From Lachnospiraceae bacterium (lineage in GTDB: Bacteria > Bacillota > Clostridia > Lachnospirales > Lachnospiraceae), in NCBI GenBank assembly GCA_900766815.1, contig CAAFWV010000039.1, positions 1 to 62,907 of the forward strand: DNA of 62,907 bases, in the 5' to 3' direction. The notes under the pieces were generated by a model that did no database searches, had not been told where the DNA came from, and saw only the letters and a program-made list of their open reading frames with translations. The position numbers and the translations under genes were made by a program. Shown in pieces: positions 8,294 to 16,599 of the stretch; the stretch's first letter is position 1; each line of letters opens with the position of its first letter.

Positions 8294-8337
8294 TCCACAC
8301 GAAAAGGGTACAGAAATAGGTATCTTTTTTGTGTGGA
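8294..8337 (+). promoter_or_regulatory. Long inverted repeat and promoter region of the antitoxin-like gene
   Basis: Bases 8294-8311 pair with 8320-8337 over 18 bp (some G-T pairs) around an 8-base loop. A possible promoter follows: TGGATT at 8334-8339 and TAATAT at 8357-8362 with 17 bp spacing. Overlap of the repeat with the -35 box suggests an autoregulatory operator, as is usual for toxin-antitoxin pairs, but a terminator or attenuator hairpin is also possible. Confidence 0.45.
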
Positions 8338-8392
8338 TTTTAGTCATTAATTCTGTTAATATGAAGGTAGCTATAAGGAAGGAGATGATTGT

Positions 8393-8620
8393 ATGAGCAT
8401 AGCAGAGCTTACAACAAAAATCGAGGGTCTTTCAGTGGAAGATTATAACATGGTAGTTATGCTTATTGACAGACTATCATCAAGAACTGAAGGCTTTGAA
8501 AAGAAGAGTGTAGACGAGATAGTTGCAGAGCTTACTCAGTCAATGAAGAAGAGTGATTTAGGGTATACAAAGCCAGCACGTAGCGTATCTTCGAAGATGA
8601 AGGAGAAGTATGCAGTTTAA
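8393..8620 (+). CDS. Small antitoxin-like protein
   Basis: A 75-aa acidic, helical protein with the layout of small type II antitoxins: a helical N-terminal region (AELTTKIEGLSVEDYNMVVMLIDRL) and a basic, probably disordered C-terminal tail ending in SSKMKEKYAV. No DNA-binding motif can be named. AAGGAGATG precedes the ATG. Its stop overlaps the start of a downstream gene that resembles a RelE/ParE toxin, which is the main reason for the call. The toxin appears broken, so this gene may be an orphan antitoxin. Confidence 0.55.
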   Translation: MSIAELTTKIEGLSVEDYNMVVMLIDRLSSRTEGFEKKSVDEIVAELTQSMKKSDLGYTKPARSVSSKMKEKYAV

Positions 8621-8819
8621 CGTTGAGATTTCCGAATTGGCTGAAGAACAATATGATAACATTCTGGATTATCTAGCAAATGTAAAGAAAAATCCTCAGG
8701 CAGTAAATGGAGTCATTGATGACTTTGATTATGCAGTGGAGCAATTGGAAAACATGGCAGACACATCATCATGTATTTGGTGGTGTGTTTTTTATTGCAG
8801 TTCCCAAGATATAGAATAA
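8610..8819 (+). pseudogene. Broken RelE/ParE-family toxin
   Basis: The first 48 or so residues look like a RelE/ParE toxin (beginning VEISELAEEQYDNILDYLAN, then a helix ending in AVEQLENMA). The frame then runs into an atypical Cys/Trp-rich tail and stops at 69 aa, shorter than the usual 90-110 aa. Shifting frame after position 8760 gives stretches such as FPRYRII and TGDELIYW, with stops between them, which look like decayed C-terminal beta strands. The start overlaps the antitoxin stop by 11 bp. Confidence 0.5.
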
Positions 8820-9034
8820 TATAGATTACAAGACAGGAGATGAATTAATATATTGGGAGCTACTACACTGAAAGTACTTGAATATGTAGGTCACAAGACT
8901 TATTGTGATTGACTATCCAAACAATGAACAATACAATTAATTAAAAAGAAGTAGGGAAGACTATTATCCGACGAAAAGATATAGAAAAGCGAATTAATGA
9001 AATGTGTATAAGAGCCGGGCAAAGGAGTAAAGGT
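8820..9034. other. Decayed intergenic region with gene fragments
   Basis: No intact gene. 8853-8912 reads as a 19-codon open stretch (TLKVLEYVGHKTYCD) that faintly resembles the end of a tyrosine recombinase. 8950-9004 is a fragment of a second copy of the gene at 10019-10699: 30 bases at 8962-8991 are identical to 10231-10260, with similarity on both sides. Confidence 0.55.
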
Positions 9035-9832
9035 ATGAAGGAGAAAAATGTATCATCTATTCGTGGAAAAACATTTTATTGGATTGAGAAAAGGGATACA
9101 CCTTTTACGCTCATATTCCTTCCGGGACTAACGGCGAATCATCACCTGTTTGACGGTCAGATAGAGGCCTTTTCAGAAAAATACAGTATTATCGTATGGG
9201 ATGCACCCGCTCATGGTCAATCGCGACCATATAGGGATTTCTCATATCCTAATGCGGCAGAAGAGTTAAAAAGTATACTTGATACCGAAGAGATAACAAA
9301 AGTAGTATTGATTGGTCAGTCGGCAGGTGGATTTGTTGCTCAATCCTTCTATAAGAAATACGCCGACCTGGTGTGCGGCATCATAACAATAGGGTCATGT
9401 CCTTATGGTCCATCATATTACAGCAAATCAGATCTGTTTTGGCTTCGCCAGACAAAATGGATGTTTGGACTTTATCCGGATGGTATTCTTAGGAATACAA
9501 TGGCTAAGATGTGTGGTCGTACTAAGCATGCAAGGGAAAACATGTTAAATATGCTATCCGATTATCCCAAGGATGAATTGTGCAGGCTTATGTATATAGG
9601 CTTTGCCGGATTTATTCCTGAAATTAGTAGGATGAACATCAGCTGCCCAATGTGGTTAATTGTTGGTGAACATGATAAAACAGGTAAAGTCATGAGCTAC
9701 AACAGGAAGTGGCACAAGGAGGAAGGACACCAACTTTACATCATTGAAGGGGCAGCTCACAACGCCAACGATGACAAGCCGGAGCAGGTAAACGGATTGA
9801 TAAGTGAATTTCTGCAAATGTTGAAGAATTAA
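9035..9832 (+). CDS. Alpha/beta hydrolase
   Basis: A 265-aa alpha/beta-hydrolase fold protein. The nucleophile elbow is GQSAGG (about residues 97-102), the oxyanion region FLPGL is near 32-36, the acid is probably in GEHD near 213-216 and the catalytic His in GAAHNAN near 244-250. The substrate is unknown; the family includes esterases and C-C hydrolases. AAAGGAG seven bases before ATG 9035 decides the start; the open frame upstream is a gene fragment. It stands alone with its own terminator inside the accessory patch. Confidence 0.78.
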   Translation: MKEKNVSSIRGKTFYWIEKRDTPFTLIFLPGLTANHHLFDGQIEAFSEKYSIIVWDAPAHGQSRPYRDFSYPNAAEELKSILDTEEITKVVLIGQSAGGFVAQSFYKKYADLVCGIITIGSCPYGPSYYSKSDLFWLRQTKWMFGLYPDGILRNTMAKMCGRTKHARENMLNMLSDYPKDELCRLMYIGFAGFIPEISRMNISCPMWLIVGEHDKTGKVMSYNRKWHKEEGHQLYIIEGAAHNANDDKPEQVNGLISEFLQMLKN

Positions 9833-9854
9833 GTGTAAATAAGTGTGAATCCTT

Positions 9855-9884
9855 AAAGCGTCCGATTAATTCGTACGCTTTTTA
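9855..9884 (+). terminator. Terminator after the hydrolase gene
   Basis: AAAGCGT (9855-9861) pairs with ACGCTTT (9875-9881) and is followed by T residues. Confidence 0.7.
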
Positions 9885-9949
9885 TTTCGCTTAAGCGCAC
9901 AAAACGAGAGTTTTTTCTTGAAGGCTGTTCATTCAAAATTTTTAGATTG

Positions 9950-9978
9950 TTGACTATTTGAAAAGTAAATTATATAAT
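9950..9978 (+). promoter_or_regulatory. Promoter for the DUF6788-like gene
   Basis: TTGACT and a perfect TATAAT with 17 bp spacing, about 40 bases before ATG 10019. Confidence 0.8.
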
Positions 9979-10018
9979 AACTAACAAAATAGAAAATAGA
10001 ATAAAATGTAGGTTAACC

Positions 10019-10699
10019 ATGAATAATACGTCTGAGCTATTAGCAAAACAATATACTATGCTTCGTACTGAAAGAGATATACTCTCAAAAGAATTGCTGA
10101 GTCTTCCTTTTGGCTCAATTCAGCAAAAGAAGATCAAGAATGGAGTTTACTTCTATCGTCAGTATAGGAAGGGATCGACTGTTAAAGCTGAATTTGTACC
10201 GGAAGATCAGATTGAAGAGGTTAGGAAGAATATTATCCGACGAAAAGATATAGAAAAGCGTATTAAGGAAATAAATGAGGAAATTGGTCAGATTATTAAG
10301 GCTCTGGGGGCTGACATTCATGACATACCTGGTTTTATGGACTATAAGCCGGTTAAGAATGTTGACTACAAAGACTATACGATATATATGTCACATTTAG
10401 CTCATGAAATAAAAAGACTGGGAGAGGATGAATTTGTTTTTGAGTATCAAGGTGTCAAAGAAAGTGGTATTAGGGGGAGATATTTAAGAGGATTACTGAA
10501 TTATCTGACTAAAAACGATTCATCAAAGCCATATGGTAAATCAAATATTATTCTAGATCCATTAACATACCAAATGTATTTTACATATGGTAAGAAAGAC
10601 ATACTTGAATACAGGCTTAAAGAGGCAATTCCCGAGTTCCTAATGCAGGGACTACTAATTACGGATGTTCAGGAGGCAGTAGGTGGCACACGCAGTTGA
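10019..10699 (+). CDS. DUF6788-like hypothetical protein, possible antitoxin partner
   Basis: A 226-aa protein with an N-terminal coiled-coil (about 1-30 and 60-98) flanking a short beta region with KNGVYFYRQYRKGSTVKA, the pattern I associate with the DUF6788 family. The C-terminal half (about 120-226) is not recognised. It overlaps by 17 bp a GTG-started frame resembling the N-terminus of a DUF6036-type nucleotidyltransferase, an arrangement that recalls antitoxin/nucleotidyltransferase-toxin pairs (inference). A fragment of a paralogue lies at 8950-9004. It has its own strong promoter. No good ribosome site is visible before the ATG. Confidence 0.55.
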   Translation: MNNTSELLAKQYTMLRTERDILSKELLSLPFGSIQQKKIKNGVYFYRQYRKGSTVKAEFVPEDQIEEVRKNIIRRKDIEKRIKEINEEIGQIIKALGADIHDIPGFMDYKPVKNVDYKDYTIYMSHLAHEIKRLGEDEFVFEYQGVKESGIRGRYLRGLLNYLTKNDSSKPYGKSNIILDPLTYQMYFTYGKKDILEYRLKEAIPEFLMQGLLITDVQEAVGGTRS

Positions 10700-10841
10700 A
10701 ATCCCTTATTTAGATAAAGAGAATATTGAAATATATCTTAATGAATTAGCCGTAGAAATTGAGAAGGCAAAGATTGGGAAGCATGTAATTCTTATCGTGG
10801 GAGGAGCAGCCATGGCACTAAAGTATGAAAATGAAAAATAA
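10683..10841 (+). pseudogene. Truncated DUF6036-like nucleotidyltransferase
   Basis: A 52-codon GTG-started frame (start overlapping the previous gene) that reads EIPYLDKENIEIYLNEL and then ILIVGGAAMALKY. The GGxAMALKY motif is the start of the nucleotidyltransferase core, but the catalytic Asp pair that should follow about 10 residues later is missing because the frame stops at TAA 10839. Full-length relatives are about 150-250 aa, so this is a remnant. Confidence 0.5.
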
Positions 10842-10875
10842 ACCAATTATGTGCATAAGATGAAAGGAACATATT

Positions 10876-12111
10876 GTGGACACAAAATACCTGCTTAATT
10901 CAACAGAAAATAAAGATTTTCTAAAGTCATTAAGAGAAGAATTATTAGTGTTTGGAAGGAGATTCCCATCTGAGGGCGGATCATCATATTATCTGGGTGA
11001 TGATGGAACACCCTGGATTGACAGACCAAGAGAAACATGGATAACATGCAGAATGGCACACGTCTACAGTATTGGTAAAATGCTTGGATATGATGGATGC
11101 GGTGAGCTTGCAGCTAAGGCAATAAAGGGAATCAGTAATGAGCTTTATGATGCCAAATCATCAGGATGGTATGCGGGTCTTCGTGCAGATGGAGAGATAC
11201 TTCCTGATAAGCAGTGTTATGCACATGCATTTGTAATTCTTGCAGCGACATCAGCTTATTTGGCAGATATAGAAGGTGCTAAGGACTTACTTGATAAGGC
11301 ATTAAAAGTATACGATGATAAATTCTGGGATGAAAAAGAAGGACTTGCTGTTGATACATGGAATACCGATTTTACAGAGCTTAGCAGCTACAGAGGCCTT
11401 AATGCCAATATGCATACAGTAGAAGCCTTTCTCGCAGCAGCTGATGCATTGTCAGATAATAAATACAGAGTCAGAGCAGGAAGAATAATAGATAGAGTAA
11501 TATCCTGGGCTAAGGATAACAGTTGGCGTATTCCGGAGCATTTCAAAAGTGACTGGACACCTGATTTAGAATGCAATATTGATAATAAAGCCGACCAATT
11601 TAAGCCCTATGGAGCTACACCTGGACATGGAATCGAATGGGCAAGACTCATTACCCAATGGGCGACGTCCACATATAATGATGATAAGGCTGCACTAAAT
11701 TCATATATTGATGCAGCAGGGAAGCTCTATAATACAGCGGTTAACGATGCGTGGTGCAAAAACGGTGAGCCCGGAATAGCATATACAACCGACTGGGATG
11801 GCAATCCTGTGGTGACGGATAGAATGCACTGGACTCTTGCGGAAGCAATTAATACTTCAGCAGTTATGTATAATGTTTCAAAAGATACCGGGTACAGCGA
11901 TGATTATGCTATGTTTATTGAGTATCTGGATAATTACGTACATGATAAGAAAAACGGGTCATGGTTCCATCAGCTTGATGAGCAGAATAAATTAATTGGT
12001 ACGGTATGGCCGGGTAAATCTGATTTATATCATGCTTTCCAGTCAACGCTTATCCCGTATAGTGAAGTATCTGTTTCAATTGCTAAGGCGGTAAAGAATA
12101 ATGAACAGTAA
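10876..12111 (+). CDS. AGE-superfamily sugar isomerase/epimerase (YihS-like)
   Basis: A 411-aa (alpha/alpha)6-barrel protein of the N-acylglucosamine 2-epimerase superfamily, closest in pattern to YihS/mannose isomerases, which interconvert aldoses and ketoses. The family's catalytic His residues are visible in NMHTVEAFL, GHGIEWARL and LYHAFQSTL, with the arginine-rich TWITCRMAH entry motif near residue 55. The start is GTG 10876, seven bases after AAAGGA. No other sulfoquinovose or mannose pathway genes are nearby, so the substrate is open. Its weaker gene context and flanking remnants suggest it was acquired with the accessory patch (inference). Confidence 0.8.
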   Translation: MDTKYLLNSTENKDFLKSLREELLVFGRRFPSEGGSSYYLGDDGTPWIDRPRETWITCRMAHVYSIGKMLGYDGCGELAAKAIKGISNELYDAKSSGWYAGLRADGEILPDKQCYAHAFVILAATSAYLADIEGAKDLLDKALKVYDDKFWDEKEGLAVDTWNTDFTELSSYRGLNANMHTVEAFLAAADALSDNKYRVRAGRIIDRVISWAKDNSWRIPEHFKSDWTPDLECNIDNKADQFKPYGATPGHGIEWARLITQWATSTYNDDKAALNSYIDAAGKLYNTAVNDAWCKNGEPGIAYTTDWDGNPVVTDRMHWTLAEAINTSAVMYNVSKDTGYSDDYAMFIEYLDNYVHDKKNGSWFHQLDEQNKLIGTVWPGKSDLYHAFQSTLIPYSEVSVSIAKAVKNNEQ

Positions 12112-12186
12112 AAAATATGATGTTGTTGCACTTTGTGAATTACTAACTAATATCTTGATAATCGACAAACCATAGTTCTTCACCAA

Positions 12187-12226
12187 GCACCGGGGTTCGG
12201 ATTTGTTTCGAACTCCGGTGCATTTT
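12187..12226 (+). terminator. Terminator after the sugar isomerase gene
   Basis: GCACCGGGGTTCG pairs with CGAACTCCGGTGC (one G-T pair), followed by ATTTTC. The rest of 12112-12300 shows nothing recognisable. Confidence 0.85.
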
Positions 12227-12300
12227 CATACCCACAACATATTGCGATTGAGCGGCAACAGAAAACAGTAGATGTTGTGGTGGGAACGGGTGGAATTCGG

Positions 12301-12309
12301 TGGTATAAT
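12301..12309 (+). promoter_or_regulatory. Extended -10 promoter for gdpP-rplI-dnaB
   Basis: TGGTATAAT is a perfect extended -10 element (TGnTATAAT) and no convincing -35 box lies upstream. The transcript would start near 12316 and run through the tandem repeats. Confidence 0.5.
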
Positions 12310-12317
12310 AATGTGGT

Positions 12318-12382
12318 TGAAATATACCTTCGACAAATAAAGATGATATATACCTTTGACAAATAAAGATGAAATATACCTT
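12318..12382. repeat. 2.5 tandem copies of a 26-bp repeat before gdpP
   Basis: Units 12318-12343 and 12344-12369 differ at 2 of 26 bases, and a partial third unit covers 12370-12382. Each holds ATATACCTT and GACAAATAAAGATGA. The array ends 17 bases before the gdpP ATG, so it could bind a regulator or act in the leader RNA. Confidence 0.8.
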
Positions 12383-12399
12383 AATTTACGAGGATTGAT

Positions 12400-14451
12400 A
12401 TGAAGAACAGAGTGAAAGCGAAGGGTTCATTCAGGACCTTATTTTCTATAGGACTATATTTGGGAATACTGATGATAATGGTTAATGTGGTCGTGTGGAG
12501 CATTAACAACAAGTCAGGTATGGTTATGGCCTGCTTCACAGCCTTCTATATGCTTGTGATGTGTATCATGGTCTTCTACAACAAGCCTGTGGTAATGAAT
12601 GAGCTTGTGAGCTTTGCTACGGAGTACGGTCAGATTCAGAGGAAGCTGTTGCGTGAGCTCGAGCTTCCATATGTCCTTTTGGATGAGGACGGCAGGGTCA
12701 TGTGGACCAACAAGGCTTTTGAACAGCTCGTGCATAAGGGTAAGGGCTACAATAAGTCAATAACCTCGATTTTCCCGGAGATGACTAAGGATAAGCTGCC
12801 GGGAGAGCTGGATGATACGAGTCTGCAGATTAACTATTCCGAGAGGGATTTCCAGGTAAGGTGTCGCAAGATTCCGCTTAAGGATATGGCTAAGAATAGC
12901 GATATACTGCAGTTTGGCGAGGACTACAACGGTTATCTGATCGCGGTGTATTTCTTCGAGGAGACGGCATTAAGGCTTGCCCTTCGTGAGAATGACGACC
13001 AGAGTCTGGCCGTTGCACTGCTCTATCTTGACAATTATGATGAGGCACTTGAGAGTGTCGAGGAAGTCAGACGTTCTCTTTTGACAGCATTAATAGACAG
13101 AAAGATTAATAAATATATTGCAAGCCTGGATGGTATTGCCAAGAAGATTGAGAAGGATAAGTATTTAATAGTTCTCAGGAAGAAGTCCGTGACCGCTCTT
13201 AAGGAGAACCGTTTCGATATCCTTGAGGAGGTCAAGACCGTTAACATCGGTAATGAGATGGCGGTTACTATCTCAATCGGTGTAGGACTTGACGGACTGA
13301 CATATTCGCAGAATTATGAGTTTGCCCGTACTGCGATTGACCTTGCCTTAGGTAGGGGCGGTGACCAGGCTGTGGTTAAGCAGGCTGATGAGATTACCTA
13401 CTTCGGTGGCAAGAGCCAGCAGGTAGAGAAGAATACGAGAGTCAAGGCCCGTGTGAAGGCTCATGCCCTCAGAGAGATAATTGCGGCTAAGGACAGAGTG
13501 ATTATCATGGGTCACAGGAATGCGGATATCGATTCCTTTGGTGCTGCTGTTGGTATATACAGAATTGCCCGCACACTTGACAGGAAGGCGCATATTGTTC
13601 TCAATGACGTGAGCACCTCGCTTCAGCCCATGTGTGATATTTTCCTGGGTCAGGAAGATTATGAAGAGGATATGATAATCAATTCCGAGCAGGCTATGGA
13701 TCTGGCTGGCGGCGGTTCGGTGCTCGTGGTTGTGGATGTGAATAAGCCAAGCATTACCGAATGTCCTGAGCTTCTCAAGATGTGTAAGAGTATCGTGGTT
13801 CTCGACCATCACAGACAGGGAACCGAGACTATTGAGAATGCGACACTAAGCTATGTTGAGGCTTACGCAAGCTCATCCTGTGAGATGGTAACTGAGATTC
13901 TGCAGTACATTTCAGACGGAATCAAGATTAAGTCAGGTGAGGCTGACTGTCTGTATGCCGGTATGGTAATCGATACCAATAACTTCATGACCAAGACCGG
14001 TGTCAGGACCTTCGAGGCTGCAGCTTACCTGCGCAGAGCCGGTGCCGATGTAACCAGAGTAAGGAAGCTATTCAGAGATGATATTGCAGAATACAAGGCC
14101 AAGGCCGATTCGGTAAGACAGGCCGAGGTATACAGAGGAAGCTATGCAATCAGCCGTTGTGAGCCGGGAGCTGAGGTTCACAGTCCGACTGTTGTCGGTG
14201 CGCAGGCTGCCAATGAGCTTCTAAATATCAAGGGAATTAAGGCCAGCTTCGTATTCACCGAGTATCAGGAGATGATATATGTGTCAGCCCGTTCCATTGA
14301 TGAGGTTAATGTTCAGATTATCATGGAGAAGCTCGGTGGTGGCGGTCACATGAACGTGGCAGCAGTTCAGCTTGAGGGTATCTCGGTAGACGGTGCCATT
14401 GGCAAGCTCAAGGAATTACTCGATAAGATGATAGAAGAAGGAGAGATATAG
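12400..14451 (+). CDS. gdpP: Cyclic di-AMP phosphodiesterase GdpP
   Basis: A 683-aa membrane phosphodiesterase that degrades cyclic di-AMP. Two N-terminal membrane segments (about 14-50) are followed by a PAS-like domain (about 80-150), a degenerate GGDEF domain (about 175-330; the signature is absent, as usual in GdpP) and a catalytic DHH/DHHA1 domain: MGHRNADIDSFGAA (about 370-383), LDHHRQG (about 468), and GGGGHMN (about 646). Its start follows the 26-bp repeats, with GAGG as a modest ribosome site. It is followed by rplI two bases after its stop, the usual Firmicute gdpP-rplI-dnaB order. Confidence 0.95.
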   Translation: MKNRVKAKGSFRTLFSIGLYLGILMIMVNVVVWSINNKSGMVMACFTAFYMLVMCIMVFYNKPVVMNELVSFATEYGQIQRKLLRELELPYVLLDEDGRVMWTNKAFEQLVHKGKGYNKSITSIFPEMTKDKLPGELDDTSLQINYSERDFQVRCRKIPLKDMAKNSDILQFGEDYNGYLIAVYFFEETALRLALRENDDQSLAVALLYLDNYDEALESVEEVRRSLLTALIDRKINKYIASLDGIAKKIEKDKYLIVLRKKSVTALKENRFDILEEVKTVNIGNEMAVTISIGVGLDGLTYSQNYEFARTAIDLALGRGGDQAVVKQADEITYFGGKSQQVEKNTRVKARVKAHALREIIAAKDRVIIMGHRNADIDSFGAAVGIYRIARTLDRKAHIVLNDVSTSLQPMCDIFLGQEDYEEDMIINSEQAMDLAGGGSVLVVVDVNKPSITECPELLKMCKSIVVLDHHRQGTETIENATLSYVEAYASSSCEMVTEILQYISDGIKIKSGEADCLYAGMVIDTNNFMTKTGVRTFEAAAYLRRAGADVTRVRKLFRDDIAEYKAKADSVRQAEVYRGSYAISRCEPGAEVHSPTVVGAQAANELLNIKGIKASFVFTEYQEMIYVSARSIDEVNVQIIMEKLGGGGHMNVAAVQLEGISVDGAIGKLKELLDKMIEEGEI

Positions 14452-14452
14452 A

Positions 14453-14902
14453 ATGAAGGTTATTTTATTACAGGATGTCAAATCTGTCGGCAAGAAGGGC
14501 GACATAGTTGAAGCCAACGACGGATATGCAAGGAATTTCCTCCTGCCTAAGAAGTTCGCAGTAGAGGCTACAGGCAAGAATCTCAATGACCTGAAGCTTC
14601 AGAATGCCAATAAGGAGAAAATCGCAGCCCAGGCGCTTGCCGATGCTGAGAGTTTTGCTGAGGAACTGAGTAAGAAGGAGATTGTTGTATCGATCAAGGC
14701 AGGCGAAGGCGGTAAGACCTTCGGCTCGGTATCAAGCAAGGAAATTGCCGCAGAATACAAGAAGCAGTGTGGTGTTGAAATCGATAAGAAGAAGATTGTA
14801 CTTGATGAGCCGATAAGAAGCTTCGGCGCATACGAGGTTAAGATTAAGCTTCATCCTAAGGTAACAGGTACACTCAGAGTAAAGGTAACAGAGAGTAAGT
14901 AG
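14453..14902 (+). CDS. rplI: 50S ribosomal protein L9
   Basis: A 149-aa L9 protein of normal length, with the N-terminal rRNA-binding signature GDIVEANDGYARNFLLP, the long connecting helix, and the C-terminal domain. It binds 23S rRNA near the L1 stalk. It begins two bases after the gdpP stop, so the two are coupled. Confidence 0.97.
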   Translation: MKVILLQDVKSVGKKGDIVEANDGYARNFLLPKKFAVEATGKNLNDLKLQNANKEKIAAQALADAESFAEELSKKEIVVSIKAGEGGKTFGSVSSKEIAAEYKKQCGVEIDKKKIVLDEPIRSFGAYEVKIKLHPKVTGTLRVKVTESK

Positions 14903-14913
14903 GGGATAGAATT

Positions 14914-16260
14914 TTGGCAGAAGATATTGTCCTTAAGAGGACGTTACCTAACAGCATAGAGGCGGAACAGGCCGTAATCGGCTCGATTTTCATAGATGAA
15001 GAGGCTATTAATGTAGCGGCAGAGATTATTACTCCCGCAGACTTCTTCAACAAGCAGTACGGGATTATCTTTGGTGTCATGCTGGAGCTATACCATGACA
15101 AGAAGAAAATCGATTATCTGACTGTTGCTGACAGGCTGAAGAGCAAGGAAGTACCTGAGGATATGATTAATATCGAGTATCTGGTTAAGATTGTCCAGAT
15201 GGTACCGACCTCATCAAATATCAAATATTACGCGGAGATTGTCTCATCCAAGGCTACACTTAGGCGACTAATCAGGATGAGCGGCGATATTGAGAATACC
15301 TGCTTTGAGGATAAGGAGCCTCTGGAGAAAATCCTGGAGGACACTGAGAAGAAGCTCTACGAGGTGGTACTCAAGCGTAATTCGGAAGAGTTCGAGCCCA
15401 TCGGTGTGGCAGTAAACAGAACGATAGACGGCATTGAGGCAGCCTACAAGGCAGGCGGCAGTATAACCGGTATTCCATCGGGCTTCATTGACTTAGACTA
15501 TATGACCTCCGGTTTTCACGGTTCTGAGCTTATACTTATTGCAGCAAGACCTGCAATGGGTAAAACCGCTTTCGTACTGAATATAGCCCAGAATATGGCC
15601 TTTAAGCAGGGTAAGCATGTAGCTATTTTCTCGCTCGAAATGGGTAAAGAGCAGCTGCTTCAGAGATTGTTCGCCCTGGAGGGAAATATCGAGGCGGGTC
15701 ATCTTAGAAACGGCAGACTGGATGAGGATGAGTGGTTCAAGCTGACAGAGGCTGCGGATACCATTGCCGATTCCAACCTGGTTATTGATGACAGCGGTGA
15801 TATCAATGTCCAGAGTCTTAGAAGCAAGTGTAGGAAGTATAAGATGGAGCATGGGCTGGATGTTATCATTATTGACTACCTGCAGCTGATGAGCGGCGGT
15901 GGCAGGAATGAGAGCAGACAGCAGGAGATATCAGAGATTTCAAGGTCGCTTAAGCTGCTGGCAAGAGAGCTTAACATCCCGGTAATTGCGCTGTCACAGC
16001 TGTCTCGAGGTGTGGAGTCTAGACCTGATAAGAGGCCTATGATGAGTGACCTTCGTGAATCGGGTGCGATAGAGCAGGATGCCGATGTTGTAATGTTTAT
16101 CTATAGGGATGACTATTATAACAAGGATACAGATAAGAAGAATATATCGGAGATTATTATCGGTAAGCAGAGATCCGGTCCTGTCGGAACCATTGAGCTT
16201 GCATGGCTTCCCGAGTATACCAAGTTCGGTAATCTTGAGAAAAGAAGAAATAATCAGTAA
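14914..16260 (+). CDS. dnaB: Replicative DNA helicase DnaB
   Basis: A 448-aa hexameric helicase that unwinds DNA ahead of the replisome. The N-terminal primase-binding domain (about 1-150, starting LPNSIEAEQAVIGSIF) is followed by the RecA-like domain with Walker A ARPAMGKTAF (about 210-219) and Walker B VIIIDYLQLM, plus the conserved SQLSRGVESR. The start is TTG 14914 after AGGGGATAG. It is the last gene of the gdpP operon. Confidence 0.96.
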   Translation: MAEDIVLKRTLPNSIEAEQAVIGSIFIDEEAINVAAEIITPADFFNKQYGIIFGVMLELYHDKKKIDYLTVADRLKSKEVPEDMINIEYLVKIVQMVPTSSNIKYYAEIVSSKATLRRLIRMSGDIENTCFEDKEPLEKILEDTEKKLYEVVLKRNSEEFEPIGVAVNRTIDGIEAAYKAGGSITGIPSGFIDLDYMTSGFHGSELILIAARPAMGKTAFVLNIAQNMAFKQGKHVAIFSLEMGKEQLLQRLFALEGNIEAGHLRNGRLDEDEWFKLTEAADTIADSNLVIDDSGDINVQSLRSKCRKYKMEHGLDVIIIDYLQLMSGGGRNESRQQEISEISRSLKLLARELNIPVIALSQLSRGVESRPDKRPMMSDLRESGAIEQDADVVMFIYRDDYYNKDTDKKNISEIIIGKQRSGPVGTIELAWLPEYTKFGNLEKRRNNQ

Positions 16261-16261
16261 A

Positions 16262-16293
16262 ATAAAAACCCCGGATTACTCCGGGGTTTTTAT
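16262..16293 (+). terminator. Bidirectional terminator between dnaB and ferredoxin
   Basis: AAAAACCCCGGA pairs with TCCGGGGTTTTT. T-runs on both strands serve dnaB and the convergent ferredoxin gene. Confidence 0.92.
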
Positions 16294-16306
16294 TATAAGG
16301 TTCAGA

Positions 16307-16474
16307 TTATTCTGAGATAGCGCCTACAGGGCACTGTCCAGCACATGAACCACAAGAGATGCACTTGTCTGCATCGATATCGAACTTGCCATCACCCATT
16401 GAGATAGCGCCTACAGGGCACTGTCCCTCGCATGAGCCACAAGCGATACACTGATCACTAATTGTATATGCCAT
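16307..16474 (-). CDS. 2[4Fe-4S] ferredoxin
   Basis: A 55-aa clostridial-type ferredoxin made of two near-identical halves, each with CIxCGSCxGQCPVGAIS, giving two CxxCxxCxxxCP clusters. It carries low-potential electrons. AGGAGGT stands before the ATG (on the minus strand). It lies downstream of the pyruvate formate-lyase activase, which needs a low-potential electron donor, so it may serve that radical-SAM enzyme (inference from context only). It has its own promoter. Confidence 0.93.
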   Translation of the reverse strand: MAYTISDQCIACGSCEGQCPVGAISMGDGKFDIDADKCISCGSCAGQCPVGAISE

Positions 16475-16522
16475 GTTAATACCTCCTTATATTGGTCCTT
16501 GGACCATTACGTTACCATTGAT

Positions 16523-16551
16523 ATTCTAATACATTTGATGTTGTTTAACAA
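16523..16551 (-). promoter_or_regulatory. Promoter for ferredoxin
   Basis: On the minus strand TTGTTA (16551-16546) and TAGAAT (16528-16523) are 17 bp apart. In the leader TGGTCC and GGACCA (16493-16506) form a tight inverted repeat of unknown role. Confidence 0.6.
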
Positions 16552-16599
16552 GCGTTATTTCTAAACATCAGCTTAAATAATTATTATTTCTTAGAATAA

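Noticed and set aside
12318..12382. CRISPR array
   Set aside because: The 26-bp units abut each other without spacers, and no cas genes are nearby.
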